Positions 45,806-55,802 are shown, numbered from the stretch's first letter. The stretch is 64,000 nt of DNA from Streptomyces sp. MMG1121 (GCF_001280015.1 NZ_LGDV01000188.1:36104-100103); one strand, 5' to 3'. Made by a program: numbers and translations. The notes: generated by a model from the sequence alone, not told the origin.

Positions 45806-46501
45806 ATGGGGGACATACGCAGACGGGGCGTCGTCGCGCTGGGCCTCACGGGACTGGTGGCACCGCTCATGCTCGCCCTCACCGCCGCGCCGGCCCAGGC
45901 CGCGAGCTGCAGCACGCGGACGGGGCCGTATCAGAAGCAGGTGGAGAAGTTCCTCGGCCGGCCGGTCGACGGCAGGCAGTCCGCCGCCGACTGCAAGGCC
46001 GTCAAGGCCTTCCAGGACAGGCACGGCATCACGCCCGACATCGGCTACGCCGGACCCGTCACCTGGGGCGTGATGGATCTGATGAACAAGCAGAAGGCCG
46101 TCGGGAAGAACCCGAACAAGGACGGCAAGTGCCCGGTGAACAAGGGCCGGATCGCCTGCGTGAACCTCACGCTCCAGCTCAGCTGGATCCAGGACGGCAA
46201 GAAGCTCGTCTACGGGCCGGTGCCGGTCCGTACCGGCCGCAAGGGCTACGCCACCCGCACCGGTCTGAAGAAGATCTACTGGCGGGACCTCCACCATGTG
46301 TCGACCCTCTACAACGTGCCGATGCCCTACAGCCAGTTCTTCGACGGCGGCCAGGCCTTCCATTCGGTGGGCCTGAGCATGTGGAATCCGCCGGGCTCGC
46401 ACGGCTGCGTCAACATGACCACCACGGAAGCCCAGAAGTACTGGTCGCTGCTGAGGACGGGCGACGACGTCTTCGTCTACGGCCGCAAGCCGGGCACCTG
46501 A
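45806..46501 (+). CDS. Secreted L,D-transpeptidase (YkuD) with peptidoglycan-binding domain
   Basis: A 231-residue exported protein. The signal peptide is residues 1-32 (ALGLTGLVAPLMLALTAAPA). A peptidoglycan-binding-1-like domain follows (VKAFQDRHGITPD). A YkuD domain ends with the catalytic motif SHGCVNM (Cys, His). It would make or edit 3-3 crosslinks in the wall, or attach proteins. The ATG at 45806 follows GGGGAGA. It stands alone with its own promoter. Confidence 0.92.
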   Translation: MGDIRRRGVVALGLTGLVAPLMLALTAAPAQAASCSTRTGPYQKQVEKFLGRPVDGRQSAADCKAVKAFQDRHGITPDIGYAGPVTWGVMDLMNKQKAVGKNPNKDGKCPVNKGRIACVNLTLQLSWIQDGKKLVYGPVPVRTGRKGYATRTGLKKIYWRDLHHVSTLYNVPMPYSQFFDGGQAFHSVGLSMWNPPGSHGCVNMTTTEAQKYWSLLRTGDDVFVYGRKPGT

Positions 46502-46530
46502 GCGTCCCCGAACTGTCGCCGCCCGGACCG

Positions 46531-47739
46531 TCACACCTCGGGAGCGTCCCCGAAGTCGGGGATCGGAAGCCGTACGCCACCCTGTCGCGCGGACTCGTGC
46601 GCGATGATGCCCGGCAGGGTGTAGCGGGCGGCCGTCCACGCGTTCACCGAGGGCAGCGAGCGGGTGGTGACGGCGGTGACGAAGTCGTCCACGAGGAAGT
46701 GATGGCTGCCCTCGTGGCCGTTGTGCAGGTGGTCGAACTCCCTCGGCAGCCTTGACCGGTCGTGCACCGGGGCCGAGCCCGAGGTGAAGGCGGCCCGCAG
46801 CTTTGGCGCGACGTGGGCCAGCGAGGGATCGCCGGGGGAGAGCGTCGCCCTGGGCTCCAGCAGCTCGCTGATGTCCTTGACCCCGTGCTTGTCCTGCCAC
46901 AGCGCCACCGTCGCCAGTTGCTCCATGCTGGCCTGCGTGCCGAAGAAGCGGAAGCGGGACTCGCGGATGTGCGAGGGATAGCCGACCCGCCGGAACTCGT
47001 TCGTCCGGAACGATCCACCGCCCGCCACTTCGAACAGAGCGGTCGCGTTGGACACGTCGTTGTCGAACTGACTGACCGAACGATCGAAAACGCCATCACC
47101 GCGATCGTCCCGCACCCCGATGGCCGAGACGCTCACCGCGTGCGTCTGCCACGCGCCGAGCACCCCGCCGACCGAGTGCGTCGGGTAGAGCAGCGGCGGA
47201 TAGCTGGCGGTCGCCTTCCACCTCTCGCCGCCGCTGTACCGGTAGGCGTCGTAGAAGCCGAGGTCCATGTCGTGGACGTAGTCGCCCTCGGCGTAGAAGA
47301 GCCGGCCGAAGGCGCCCTCGGCGATCCGGTTGCGGGCGTGCACGGTCGCCGGGTTGTACTGGCTGGTCTCGCCCATCATGTACGTCAGCCCGGTCGCCCG
47401 GACCGCGTCGATGATCGCGGCGATCTCCTCCGTGGTGATCGCCATGGGGACGGCGGAGTACACGTGCTTGCCCGCACCGAGCCCCTGCAGGACCAGCGGG
47501 CCGTGCGTCCAGCGCTGGGTGAAGACCGCGACCGCGTCGACCGCCGCCGACTCCAGCATGGCCTCGTACGACGGGAAGGCGCCCGCGAGGTGCTGCGCGG
47601 CGACGAGCCGCTCGGCCCGCTCGGGCAGCAGATCGGTGACATACACGTCACGGATGCCGGGATGGGCCTGGAACAGCGAGGCGAACTGCCCGGAGAACTG
47701 TCCGGCGCCGACGATGCCGAGAGAGAAAGTCATGCCCAT
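46531..47739 (-). CDS. Gfo/Idh/MocA-family oxidoreductase
   Basis: A 402-residue NAD(P)-dependent sugar oxidoreductase. The Rossmann motif is GIVGAGQFSGQF, and the EKP-like position reads YSAVPMAI. A C-terminal beta-sheet substrate domain follows. The EKP Lys is not evident, so catalysis may differ. The start is 47739, or ATG 47733 two codons in. It is divergent from an ROK regulator, which probably controls it. Sugar or cyclitol substrates are typical. Confidence 0.9.
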   Translation of the reverse strand: MGMTFSLGIVGAGQFSGQFASLFQAHPGIRDVYVTDLLPERAERLVAAQHLAGAFPSYEAMLESAAVDAVAVFTQRWTHGPLVLQGLGAGKHVYSAVPMAITTEEIAAIIDAVRATGLTYMMGETSQYNPATVHARNRIAEGAFGRLFYAEGDYVHDMDLGFYDAYRYSGGERWKATASYPPLLYPTHSVGGVLGAWQTHAVSVSAIGVRDDRGDGVFDRSVSQFDNDVSNATALFEVAGGGSFRTNEFRRVGYPSHIRESRFRFFGTQASMEQLATVALWQDKHGVKDISELLEPRATLSPGDPSLAHVAPKLRAAFTSGSAPVHDRSRLPREFDHLHNGHEGSHHFLVDDFVTAVTTRSLPSVNAWTAARYTLPGIIAHESARQGGVRLPIPDFGDAPEV

Positions 47740-47852
47740 TACTTTTGTGGTGCAAGAATCAGGCCGTCAAGATGCGGGAGGTCGCCTCTGCGGGGCACTC
47801 CGCGCACAGTAGGGTGACCTGGTTACTTCTGATGTGAAAGAAATGAGATGTC

Positions 47853-49001
47853 GTGACCGACTGGCTGCCACTGAGCCCCGCGGAGCGCTCCGTGGCGATC
47901 GAGGTGCTCGTGCACGGCCCGCTGTCCCGCACCGGGCTGGCCCGGCGCCTCGGGCTCTCCCAGGGCAGCCTCACCCGGCTGACCAAGCCCCTCATCGAGT
48001 CCGGACTGCTGGTGGAGGCCCCCGGGACGGGCGGCGGGACGCAGGCGCGCCAGGGGCGTCCGTCCCAGCCGCTCGGCGTCGTGGCCGACTCCTGCTCCTT
48101 CCTCGGCTTCAAGATCACCGCCGACATGGTCTACGGCGTCGTGACCACCCTGCGCAGCGAGGTCACCGCCCGCCTCGACCGGCCGCTGGCCTCGCACGCC
48201 CCGGACGCCGTCGCAGGCCTGGTCGCGGAGCTGGCCGCCGAACTGGCCGGGGGGCGTCCGGCCCCGGCCGGCATCGGCATCGGCGTGGGCGGCCTGGTGC
48301 GCGAGCGCGTGGTGGTCGAGGACTCGCCCTTCCTCGGCTGGCGGGACGTACCGCTCGCCGCACTGGTCCAGGAACGCACCGCACTGCCGGTCGTCGTGGA
48401 GAACGACGTGGCAGCCCTGGCCGAGGCCGAGACCTGGTTCGGCGCGGGCCGCGGCCTCGACCGCTTCGCCGTCCTCACCATCGGCGCCGGCATCGGCTAC
48501 GGGCTGGTGCTCGGCGGCCGGCGCGTGCCGTTCGCCGAGGAGGGCCGCGGCTTCGGCAGGCACTGGATCATCGACCCGCACGGCCCGCTCACCCCGGACG
48601 GCGCGCGCGGCAGCGCAGTGTCGTTGCTCACCATCCCCGGCATCGAGTACCAGGTCCGCGCCGCGACCGGCCGTGACACCTCCTACGAGGAGATCCTCAC
48701 CGGCGCGTGCGCGGGCGAGCCCATGGCCTCCCGGGTCGTCGACGAGGCCGCCCGCGCACTCGGCACCCTGGTCGCGCAGATCGCCAACTTCGCCCTGCCG
48801 CAGAAGATCCTGCTCGCCGGCGAGGGCGTCGGTCTGATGGATGTGGCCGGGAACACGGTCCACGAGACCATCCGCGCCCACCGGCATCCGCTCGCCGCTC
48901 CCGTCGACCTGGAGACGAAGGTCTCCGACTTCCACGACTGGGCGCGCGGCGCAGCGGTGTTGGCGATCCAGGTGCTCGTGCTGGGTGAGGGCCCGGTGTG
49001 A
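47853..49001 (+). CDS. ROK-family transcriptional regulator, no zinc-binding cysteines
   Basis: A 382-residue ROK protein. The N-terminal winged helix is residues about 8-55 (TGLARRLGLSQGSLTRLT). The C-terminal ROK fold has IGIGVGGLV, VENDVAALAEAE and LTIGAGIGYG. Where ROK proteins normally have the CxCGxxGC zinc site, this one has HWIIDPHGPLTPDGARG, with no Cys. It is divergent from a sugar oxidoreductase gene and probably represses it until a sugar is bound. Confidence 0.9.
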   Translation: MTDWLPLSPAERSVAIEVLVHGPLSRTGLARRLGLSQGSLTRLTKPLIESGLLVEAPGTGGGTQARQGRPSQPLGVVADSCSFLGFKITADMVYGVVTTLRSEVTARLDRPLASHAPDAVAGLVAELAAELAGGRPAPAGIGIGVGGLVRERVVVEDSPFLGWRDVPLAALVQERTALPVVVENDVAALAEAETWFGAGRGLDRFAVLTIGAGIGYGLVLGGRRVPFAEEGRGFGRHWIIDPHGPLTPDGARGSAVSLLTIPGIEYQVRAATGRDTSYEEILTGACAGEPMASRVVDEAARALGTLVAQIANFALPQKILLAGEGVGLMDVAGNTVHETIRAHRHPLAAPVDLETKVSDFHDWARGAAVLAIQVLVLGEGPV

Positions 49002-49113
49002 ACTCCCGTCTGCCGCTTGACACATCGACGTGACGAGTAACACGGTCCGGAATGTCCGTATCTCGTGTGCTTGCTCACAGCGCCTTCACGTCGATCGGCA
49101 TATGCTTCACAGC

Positions 49114-49296
49114 ATGTCCACCACTGTTGAAGCCGCCACCGATCGCTCCGCGCGATCGGCCGCGGAGGTCAACGAGGAGATCAGGGCCCTGTGGCGCCGG
49201 TCGGGCGGGACACTGACCACCGAGCAGCGCGCGGAGTACCAGCGCCTCGTGCTGGAGTGGGCCACCGCGGCCCCGCCGTCGCACCAGGCGGCCTGA
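49114..49296 (+). CDS. Small conserved-looking protein, unknown function
   Basis: A 60-residue hydrophilic protein (STTVEAATDRSARSAAEVNE at the start, Trp-containing EIRALWRRSGG then EYQRLVLEWATA). Probably mostly helical. No ribosome site is clear; an AT-rich GGCATATGC lies upstream. Many Streptomyces carry similar small proteins. I cannot assign a role. Confidence 0.6.
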   Translation: MSTTVEAATDRSARSAAEVNEEIRALWRRSGGTLTTEQRAEYQRLVLEWATAAPPSHQAA

Positions 49297-49380
49297 CCGC
49301 CTCGCGCGGACCGCGCGCCGTACCGTCCAGGGCATCCGTGAGCGCACGGGTGCCCTTCCGGTGCCACCACCGACTCCTCG

Positions 49381-50730
49381 TCAGCCCCACGTCGCCGAGT
49401 AGTACCGCTGATACGCCTTGCGGTCCTGCTCGGCGCGGATGTACCGGGTCGCGACGAGCGCGATCAGACTGCCCGCGACGACCAGCAGCCCGGGGCCGAT
49501 GGTCCGGGTGTCCGTCAGCCGGGCCAGCAGCGTCCGCCCCTGGCTGCCCGTCACCGGCGCCGCCGAGCCCGGCGCGGCGGCGTTCGGCGCGATCGCGGCC
49601 TGCGTGGCCGCGGGGGAGGGGGGCGCGCTCCGGGCACTGCCGCCGGCGTTCTGCGCCGACACGATGAGCTTGACGTTCAGTGCCGCCATCGCCTTCGTCA
49701 CCGGCTGGAAGAACGTCGTCCCGCCCGTCCTGCAGTCACCGCTGCCGCCGGAGGTGACACCGAGTGCGACACCGTCGGAGAACAGCGGGCCGCCGCTGTC
49801 GCCCGGTTCGGCGCACACATTGGTCTGGATGAGTCCGGTGACCGTCCCCTCAGGGTAGTTGACGGTCGCGTTCAGCGCGGTGACCTGGCCGTCGTGCAGA
49901 CCACTGGTACTTCCGCTGCGGAACACCCGCTGTCCCACGGCCGCATCGGCGGCCCCGGTGATCCGCACCCCGTTGCCGCCGCCGATCGCGACGACGTCGG
50001 CGCCGTCACCGGCCTTGCCGGACGCGTACCGCACGAGCGAGAAGTCATTGCCGGGGAACGTGCTGCGCACCGTCTGCCCCAACTGCCGGTCGCCCTGGTT
50101 GTCGGCGAACCAGGTGGATCCGGCCGGACCGCAGTGCCCCGCGGTGAGGATGAAGTCGCTCTGCCCGTCGGTCACGTTGAACCCCGCCGAGCAGCGGCCG
50201 CCGGTCGACAGGATCGGCTGGGCCCCGTTGAGCCGCGTCGTGAACGTGCCCTGCGCCCGCTCCATCCGCACGAAGTCGCCTATGCGCGTGGCGAGTCGGG
50301 ACATCCGGGACCAGTCGCCCCGGGACACCGTACTGTCCGCGGTCACCACCACCCGGTTGGTCCGGTAGTCCACCGCCCACGCCGTGCCCGCCACACGCGG
50401 TGCCGAACGCAGTCGACCGGTCGCCGACTTGAGCTCGTCCATGCTGTGCGGCACGACCTTCGCCTCGGCCCCCGCGCGCCGTACCGCCCGCGCCGCCGCG
50501 TCGTCGGTCACCGCCACCACCGGCCGCCCGTCGGCGCCGATCCAGTCGCCCGCCGTGTGCCCCGTGCCGAGCCGCGCCACCAGCGCGGCGCCGGTGTCCC
50601 CGGCGCCGGCGGCCGGCGGGGTCTCGCTCGCCATGGCCGCCTGGGCGACCATCGCGCCCCCCAGAAGGAGTCCGCCGACCGCCGCCAGGCGTGTCACTCG
50701 CCGGACGATCCGTCGTCGTGCGTGCCGCAT
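49381..50730 (-). CDS. Secreted S1-family serine protease with C-terminal membrane anchor
   Basis: A 449-residue chymotrypsin-fold protease. Signal peptide is residues 1-35 (basic start, then AAVGGLLLGGAMVAQAAMA). A propeptide-like part follows. The triad lies in LTAGHCG, NDFSLVRY and PGDSGGPL. Cys pairs flank the triad as in streptogrisins. Unlike streptogrisins, the end has a Pro/Ala-rich linker, a membrane helix (GPGLLVVAGSLIALVATRYI) and a 20-residue basic/aromatic tail. It would stay tethered at the cell surface. Substrate specificity is unknown. Confidence 0.9.
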   Translation of the reverse strand: MRHARRRIVRRVTRLAAVGGLLLGGAMVAQAAMASETPPAAGAGDTGAALVARLGTGHTAGDWIGADGRPVVAVTDDAAARAVRRAGAEAKVVPHSMDELKSATGRLRSAPRVAGTAWAVDYRTNRVVVTADSTVSRGDWSRMSRLATRIGDFVRMERAQGTFTTRLNGAQPILSTGGRCSAGFNVTDGQSDFILTAGHCGPAGSTWFADNQGDRQLGQTVRSTFPGNDFSLVRYASGKAGDGADVVAIGGGNGVRITGAADAAVGQRVFRSGSTSGLHDGQVTALNATVNYPEGTVTGLIQTNVCAEPGDSGGPLFSDGVALGVTSGGSGDCRTGGTTFFQPVTKAMAALNVKLIVSAQNAGGSARSAPPSPAATQAAIAPNAAAPGSAAPVTGSQGRTLLARLTDTRTIGPGLLVVAGSLIALVATRYIRAEQDRKAYQRYYSATWG

Positions 50731-51021
50731 GCGTGGCTCCCGAAGCCGAACCCGAAAGCGCGCCGCCCGGACCGACAGCGCGAGACCCCCGACCCATCGA
50801 GGACCCGCACCTCCATACGCGGCCCACGGCCGGGGCGTTCAGCGACGGCGGAGTTCTCACCGACCGGGTGCGCGGCGGCGGAGGCGATCCTGCCCCCCCG
50901 CGGGTGGTGACGGCGACGGTTCGGCCTGCCCGGGTGTGCGACGCCGTTCGGGCGTGCGGCGACGACGGCGAGCCCGCCCGTCCCGGCGTCCGGCCACCAC
51001 GGGGAACGGACCCCGCCGAAC

Positions 51022-51852
51022 TCAGCTCTTGCGGGCCACCCCGCCGAACATGGCGACCTCCTCCGGCTCGGCCCCGTGCGCATGCTCCGGGCGCCAGCGG
51101 GAGCAGGACACCACGCCGGGGTCCAGGAGTTCGAGGCCGTCGAAGAAACGGGTCACGTCCTGGGCAGTGCGCTGGGTCAGCTTCGGCGTGCCGTTCTCGT
51201 TCCAGAACCTCACCGCCTCGTCCACGTCCGGCATCAAGGGGCTGGTGACGGTGTGCGACAGCACCAGATGACTGCCCGACGGCAGCCGGTCGGTCAACTG
51301 CCGTACCAGACCGTACGGATCCTCGTCGTCACCGATGAAGATGACCACGCCGAGCAGCATCAGCGCCACCGGCTCGCTGAAGTCCAGGGTCTTCGCCGCG
51401 TGTTCGAAGATCGCGTCGACGTTGCGCAGATCCTCGTCCAGATAGTCGGTACGGCCCTCGGGCGTGCGCGTCAGCAGGGCACGCGCGTGTGCGAGGACGA
51501 GCGGGTCGTTGTCGACGTACACGATCCGCGCATCGGGTGCGATGCGCTGGGCGACCTCGTGCGTGTTGTCGGCGGTGGGCAGCCCGGTGCCGATGTCCAG
51601 GAACTGCCGGATGCCCGCCTCGGCGACGAGGTGGCGCACGGCACGGCCGAGGAAGAGCCGGTCGGCACGCGCGTACTCCCCGATGCCGGGGTGCAGTTGG
51701 CGAATCCGGTCGCCGGCCGCGCGGTCGACCTCGTAGTTGTCCTTCCCGCCGAGCCAGTAGTTCCAGATCCGGGCGGTGTGCGGCTGGCTGGTGTTGATAC
51801 GGCCGCGCAGCGACACGGCCACGTCGTTGGTGGCTGCCGGGTTGTCGGTCAC
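51022..51852 (-). CDS. SAM-dependent methyltransferase (PF04672 type)
   Basis: A 276-residue methyltransferase-like protein abundant in Streptomyces. The N-terminal ARIWNYWLGGKDNYEVDR is the family hallmark. The SAM site has FLDIGTGLPTADNTHEVA and VYVDNDPLVLAHA. Its substrate is unknown. The gap 50731-51021 holds the protease promoter region, and I see no gene in it. The ATG at 51852 precedes an AT-rich promoter region (51890-51930). Confidence 0.92.
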   Translation of the reverse strand: MTDNPAATNDVAVSLRGRINTSQPHTARIWNYWLGGKDNYEVDRAAGDRIRQLHPGIGEYARADRLFLGRAVRHLVAEAGIRQFLDIGTGLPTADNTHEVAQRIAPDARIVYVDNDPLVLAHARALLTRTPEGRTDYLDEDLRNVDAIFEHAAKTLDFSEPVALMLLGVVIFIGDDEDPYGLVRQLTDRLPSGSHLVLSHTVTSPLMPDVDEAVRFWNENGTPKLTQRTAQDVTRFFDGLELLDPGVVSCSRWRPEHAHGAEPEEVAMFGGVARKS

Positions 51853-52002
51853 GTGGGTCAGCTCCTGGATGCCTGAGAAAGCCGGACGAGCGTCGCGTTC
51901 ATTTGTTCATGACGCAATCTAGACGTCCGAGTTGATCATCGTCGGGCACTCCGGGTTTTCCGGTCGTTCCCGCTGCCGCACCGGCCGCCTATCGTGTGCC
52001 CC

Positions 52003-53199
52003 ATGACCGGAACCCTGCACGGCAATCCCGGCGAACCGAACCCGCTGCGCGCCCTCGACCTGGAGCGACTGCGCTGTCGTACGAGCATGAAATGGCGCAC
52101 CTACCCCGAGGACGTGCTGCCGCTGTGGGTGGCCGAGATGGACGTACCTGTCGCCGAACCGGTGGTCCGCGCCGTCACCGACGCACTCGCCCTCGGCGAC
52201 ACCGGATACCCCGCCGGCACCGCCTACGCGGAGGCATTCGCCGCGTTCGCCGCCGACCGCTGGGGCTGGCAGGGGATCGCCGTCGCGCGCACGGCGATCG
52301 TTCCGGACGTGATGCTCGGTGTGGTCGAGATGATCAAACTGGTCACCGGGCCGGGCGATCCGGTGATCGTCAACCCGCCGGTGTACCCGCCGTTCTTCCA
52401 GTTCCTCGCCCACATGGACCGCAAGGTGGTCGAGGCCCCGCTCGGTTCCGGCCAGCGCCTGGACACGGCTGTCCTGGAGGCGACGTTCCGGGCGGCCACC
52501 GCCGGCCGCGGCCGCGCCGCCTTCCTGCTGTGCAGCCCGCACAACCCCACCGGCACCGTCCATACCGCGGACGAACTGGCCGCCGTCGCCGCGCTCGCCG
52601 AGCGGTACGGCGTCCGGGTCGTCGCCGACGAGATCCACGGCCCGCTCGTCGCCCCCGGCGTCCCCTTCGTGCCGTATCTGAGCGTGCCCGGCGCCGAACG
52701 CGGACTGTCCCTGATGTCCGCCTCCAAGGGCTGGAACCTGGCCGGCCTCAAGGCCGCCCTCGCGCTCGCCGGACCGGAAGCTGCCATGGACCTCGACCGG
52801 CTGCCCGAGGAGGTCGGCCACGGCCCCAGCCACGTCGGCGTCATCGCCCACACGGCCGCCCTGCGCGAGGGCACCGGCTGGCTGGACGCCCTGCTGGCCG
52901 GTCTCGACACCAACCGGCGGCTGCTCGGTGACCTGCTCGCCGAGCACCTGCCCGCGATCCGCCTCCACCCCGCCGAGGCCACCTATCTGGCCTGGCTCGA
53001 CTGCCGCGCCCTCGGCCTGGGCGACGACCCCGCGCGGGTCTTCCTGGACCGCGGCCGGGTCGCCCTCAACTCCGGCCTGCCCTTCGGCACCGGCGGCGCG
53101 GGGCACGTACGGCTGAACCTGGCGACCTCGCCCGAGATCCTCGCCGAGGGGGTACGGCGCATGGCGGCGGCGCTGCCCGCAGGGCGGGCGGGCTCCTAG
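52003..53199 (+). CDS. MalY/PatB-type PLP aminotransferase (cystathionine lyase-like)
   Basis: A 398-residue fold-type I PLP enzyme. Sequence marks are [10 protein letters not shown] at the start, [19 protein letters not shown] and the PLP Lys in [12 protein letters not shown]. This group includes C-S beta-lyases. A TATCGT element 7 nt before the ATG suggests leaderless mRNA (GTG 51994 is in the same frame). The small PPOX gene follows 10 bp later. Confidence 0.92.
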   Translation: MTGTLHGNPGEPNPLRALDLERLRCRTSMKWRTYPEDVLPLWVAEMDVPVAEPVVRAVTDALALGDTGYPAGTAYAEAFAAFAADRWGWQGIAVARTAIVPDVMLGVVEMIKLVTGPGDPVIVNPPVYPPFFQFLAHMDRKVVEAPLGSGQRLDTAVLEATFRAATAGRGRAAFLLCSPHNPTGTVHTADELAAVAALAERYGVRVVADEIHGPLVAPGVPFVPYLSVPGAERGLSLMSASKGWNLAGLKAALALAGPEAAMDLDRLPEEVGHGPSHVGVIAHTAALREGTGWLDALLAGLDTNRRLLGDLLAEHLPAIRLHPAEATYLAWLDCRALGLGDDPARVFLDRGRVALNSGLPFGTGGAGHVRLNLATSPEILAEGVRRMAAALPAGRAGS

Positions 53200-53209
53200 A
53201 CTGCCGGGC

Positions 53210-53596
53210 ATGGACGACATGCGGCTGGACCGGCTCGGCTCCGGCAAGTACCTGCTGGTGACCAGCTACCGCAAGAACGGCACCCCGGTCGCCACCCCGG
53301 TGTGGGTGGTCCGGGACGGTGACACCCTCGGGGTGTGGACGGTCGCCGACAGCTTCAAGGTCAAGCGGATCCGGCGCCGCCCCGACGTCCTCGTCGGCCC
53401 CTGCGACCTGCGCGGCAACCCCACCGGCGACCAGCTGCCGGCCACCGCCGCGATCGCCGACCCGGCCACCACCGCCCGCTACCGGGACCTCCTCGCCCGC
53501 AAGTACGGCATCCTCGGCCGCCTCACCCTGCTGGGCAGCCGGCTGCGGCGCGGCCGGGACGGCACCGTCGGGATCCGGGTGACCCTCGCGGAATGA
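53210..53596 (+). CDS. PPOX-class F420- or FMN-dependent protein
   Basis: A 128-residue split-barrel flavin/deazaflavin protein. The pattern KYLLVTSYRKNGTPVATPVW followed by VKRIRRRPDVLVGPCDLRG is typical of PPOX proteins. The cofactor cannot be decided from sequence, but the pattern fits small F420-type oxidoreductases of actinobacteria. A TAGACT element sits 7 nt before the ATG, overlapping the end of the MalY-like gene. Confidence 0.88.
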   Translation: MDDMRLDRLGSGKYLLVTSYRKNGTPVATPVWVVRDGDTLGVWTVADSFKVKRIRRRPDVLVGPCDLRGNPTGDQLPATAAIADPATTARYRDLLARKYGILGRLTLLGSRLRRGRDGTVGIRVTLAE

Positions 53597-53617
53597 GGGC
53601 CACCCGGACAGGGCGTG

Positions 53618-55200
53618 CTACGACGCGTCCAGCATCGAACCGGACAGCGTCAGCCCGTCGGGCCCCGGCTCGCCGGTCGCCATGTCGACCTGCTGGAACC
53701 GCACCGACTCCGCCGGCTCCTCCACCTTGTCCCTGACCGTGGGCACGGTGATGTCCACGGTCGTCCTTCCCGAGGGGACGTCCACCCACAGGGAGACCCC
53801 GGCCTTCGACAGCGGACGCTCCGGATCGGGCCCGACCCCGGCGCTCTCCTCCAGCCAGCGTGCCGGGACGTCCTTCGTGGACAGCTCCGGCGCGGTGGCC
53901 GGCACCACGGTGAACATCGCGTTCATGTCCACGCCGACCGCCTGCGACAGCGACAGCCGCCACGTCAGGGACTTGTCCTCCGCGACCCCGGTCGGCGACC
54001 GGGGTGACGGTCATCGTCGGCGCCGGATCGTCGTCGTGGACCGTGATGCCGCCCCGGTAGGAGCCGACGACCGCACCGCGGACCGCTTTGACCAGGACGT
54101 CGTGCGTCACGTCGCCGCCGTAGCGCGTGTTGCCCTTCACCACGACCGGTACGTCGATGTCGTGACCGCCCGGACGCACCGTCACCAGCCGGTCCTTCGC
54201 CTTCCCGGTGACCGGGTCGACGACGTACACCCGCACCTGCCCGCTGCCGTGACCGCTCACCTCGACCGGAACGCGGTAGGTGCGCACACCCGAGTCACCC
54301 CCGTCGACCGTGGTACGGCCGATGTCGACGCGGGGCAGCGCGCCCGCCCGCGCCGCCGGTGTGCCGGGCCGCCAGCCCCACGCGTCCATCAGCCAGGCCT
54401 GCCCGGACGCGGAACGCGACGTCAGCTCAAGGGACTTGACCGAGCCGAGCGCGAGCCCGGCGCGGCGGGCAGCGGTCAGCGGCACCCGGAACTCCCGCGC
54501 CCAGTACGACGCGGTGCGTTCACTGCCGGGCAGTCCGTCGGCACGGACCCGGCCCAGCTTCACCTGGTGGCCGCCGGTGTCGGTGGGGGACACGGCCAGC
54601 TGCGTTCCCTTGGAGTTCGGCGGCACGAACAGCCGCAGCGCCGGCGCCTCGGAACCCGACAGCGACACGGGCCGCCGGACGCTCACCCGGGCCGGGGCAC
54701 CGGTGCGGGTCCAGCGCAGCGCGAACGCGCGCCGACCGGTCTCCGGGTCGGTCGCCCACCGCGCGAAGTGCGGCGACGCCCCGTTCACCCGCTGCCCCAG
54801 ACAGGCCTTGCCCGGGGCGGAGCCCACCGCGTCGCACAGCCGGGCGCCGGTCACCGACACCCCGCCGTCCGGCAGGAACCCGGCACTCCGGCGCGCCCCC
54901 ACCGCATGGGACCCGCGCGGGGTCCGCCGACGGCGCCCGCTTGCCGGAGCCGTCGAGCAGCGGCCGTACCCGGTCGTCGCCGGTCAGGAACAGCCGTGCG
55001 GCGGCCGCGATGTACGTCGAGCCGGCCTGGTGCTGCCGGTCGGCGGTGAGCCGGGTCGCCGCGTGTTTGTTGCACAGCTCGCGGCCACCGAACGTGACGG
55101 CGCACTCGCCCTCGCCGTCGGCTTCGGCGCCCACCGCGCGTTCGAGACCGGACAGCCGGTCGGCGTACGGGAGTTGGTGCCCGGGGTGTGGCGCCGGTGA
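53618..55200 (-). pseudogene. Decayed gene for a secreted protein with Calx-beta-like domains
   Basis: Protein sequence continues through three frames. The first part (about 55200-54880) reads AVTFGGRELCNKHAATRLTA and on to LLDGSGKRAPSADPARV. The second (to about 53990) has TSRSASGQAWLMDAWGWRPG and beta-strand repeats (TYRVPVEVSGHGSG, VDIGRTTVDGG). The third ends with FTVVPATAPELSTKDVPARW and VRFQQVDMATGEPG. Each change of frame fits one extra G in a run of G (plus-strand C runs at 53986-53989 and near 54879-54881). The N-terminus with any signal peptide is absent, cut off before the next gene. Single-base sequencing errors could explain the shifts but not the missing start. Confidence 0.78.
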
Positions 55201-55283
55201 GTACCTGTGCGCGATGCGGCGGACGAGTGAGAGCCGGGGCCCGGGATCCGTGGTCCGACGTCCGTCTCCGCCGGGCGGGACCG

Positions 55284-55700
55284 TCAGGTCCAGGCCCGGT
55301 AGGGCTCGTCCAGCAGCTGGAAGACCGGCTCGCCCCGCACCGGGTCCTTGGCGGTGGACAGCTGGACCCGGTCGCCGCTGTGGATGCCGACCGGCGGGCC
55401 CATGACCCTGCCCCGTACGACGAACCCTTCGGCCATCTCTATCAGCGACACGTTGCGCGCGGCGGGCGTGTTGCGGTGCAGCACGGTGGAGTGCCGGACC
55501 GTTCCGACGCCCTCGCTGCGCTCCGTGCGCAGCTCGCTGCCCTGGCAGACCGGACAGAGCAGCCGGTGGTACATCGCAGTGCCGCACCAGGCGCAGCGCT
55601 GGAAGAGGATGGCGTCCTTGGAGTCCACGGGGGCGGGATCGAGCACACCCGCCGCGGTGCCGGCCGCCGGATACGAGGCGTTTGCTGAGTGGTGGTACAC
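55284..55700 (-). CDS. Zn-ribbon/OB-fold protein (DUF35-like)
   Basis: A 138-residue protein with an N-terminal zinc ribbon (CAWC near residue 36 and CPVC near residue 49) and an OB-fold (GTVRHSTVLHRN, GFVVRGRVMGP, VQLSTAKDPV). Such proteins usually bind acyl-CoA and partner thiolases, but no thiolase gene is close. The GTG start at 55700 follows GGGAG. Operator-like motifs upstream match ones near the TetR gene next door, so it is probably controlled by it. Confidence 0.85.
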   Translation of the reverse strand: MYHHSANASYPAAGTAAGVLDPAPVDSKDAILFQRCAWCGTAMYHRLLCPVCQGSELRTERSEGVGTVRHSTVLHRNTPAARNVSLIEMAEGFVVRGRVMGPPVGIHSGDRVQLSTAKDPVRGEPVFQLLDEPYRAWT

Positions 55701-55802
55701 GCTGGTCAACTCCCTGCGCTCGGCCGGAATCCCGCGTGTCCGGCGCGCACCGGGCACACGTGTACGCGGCAGCCGTGCCACCGTGCACGCCCACAGCGTA
55801 TG

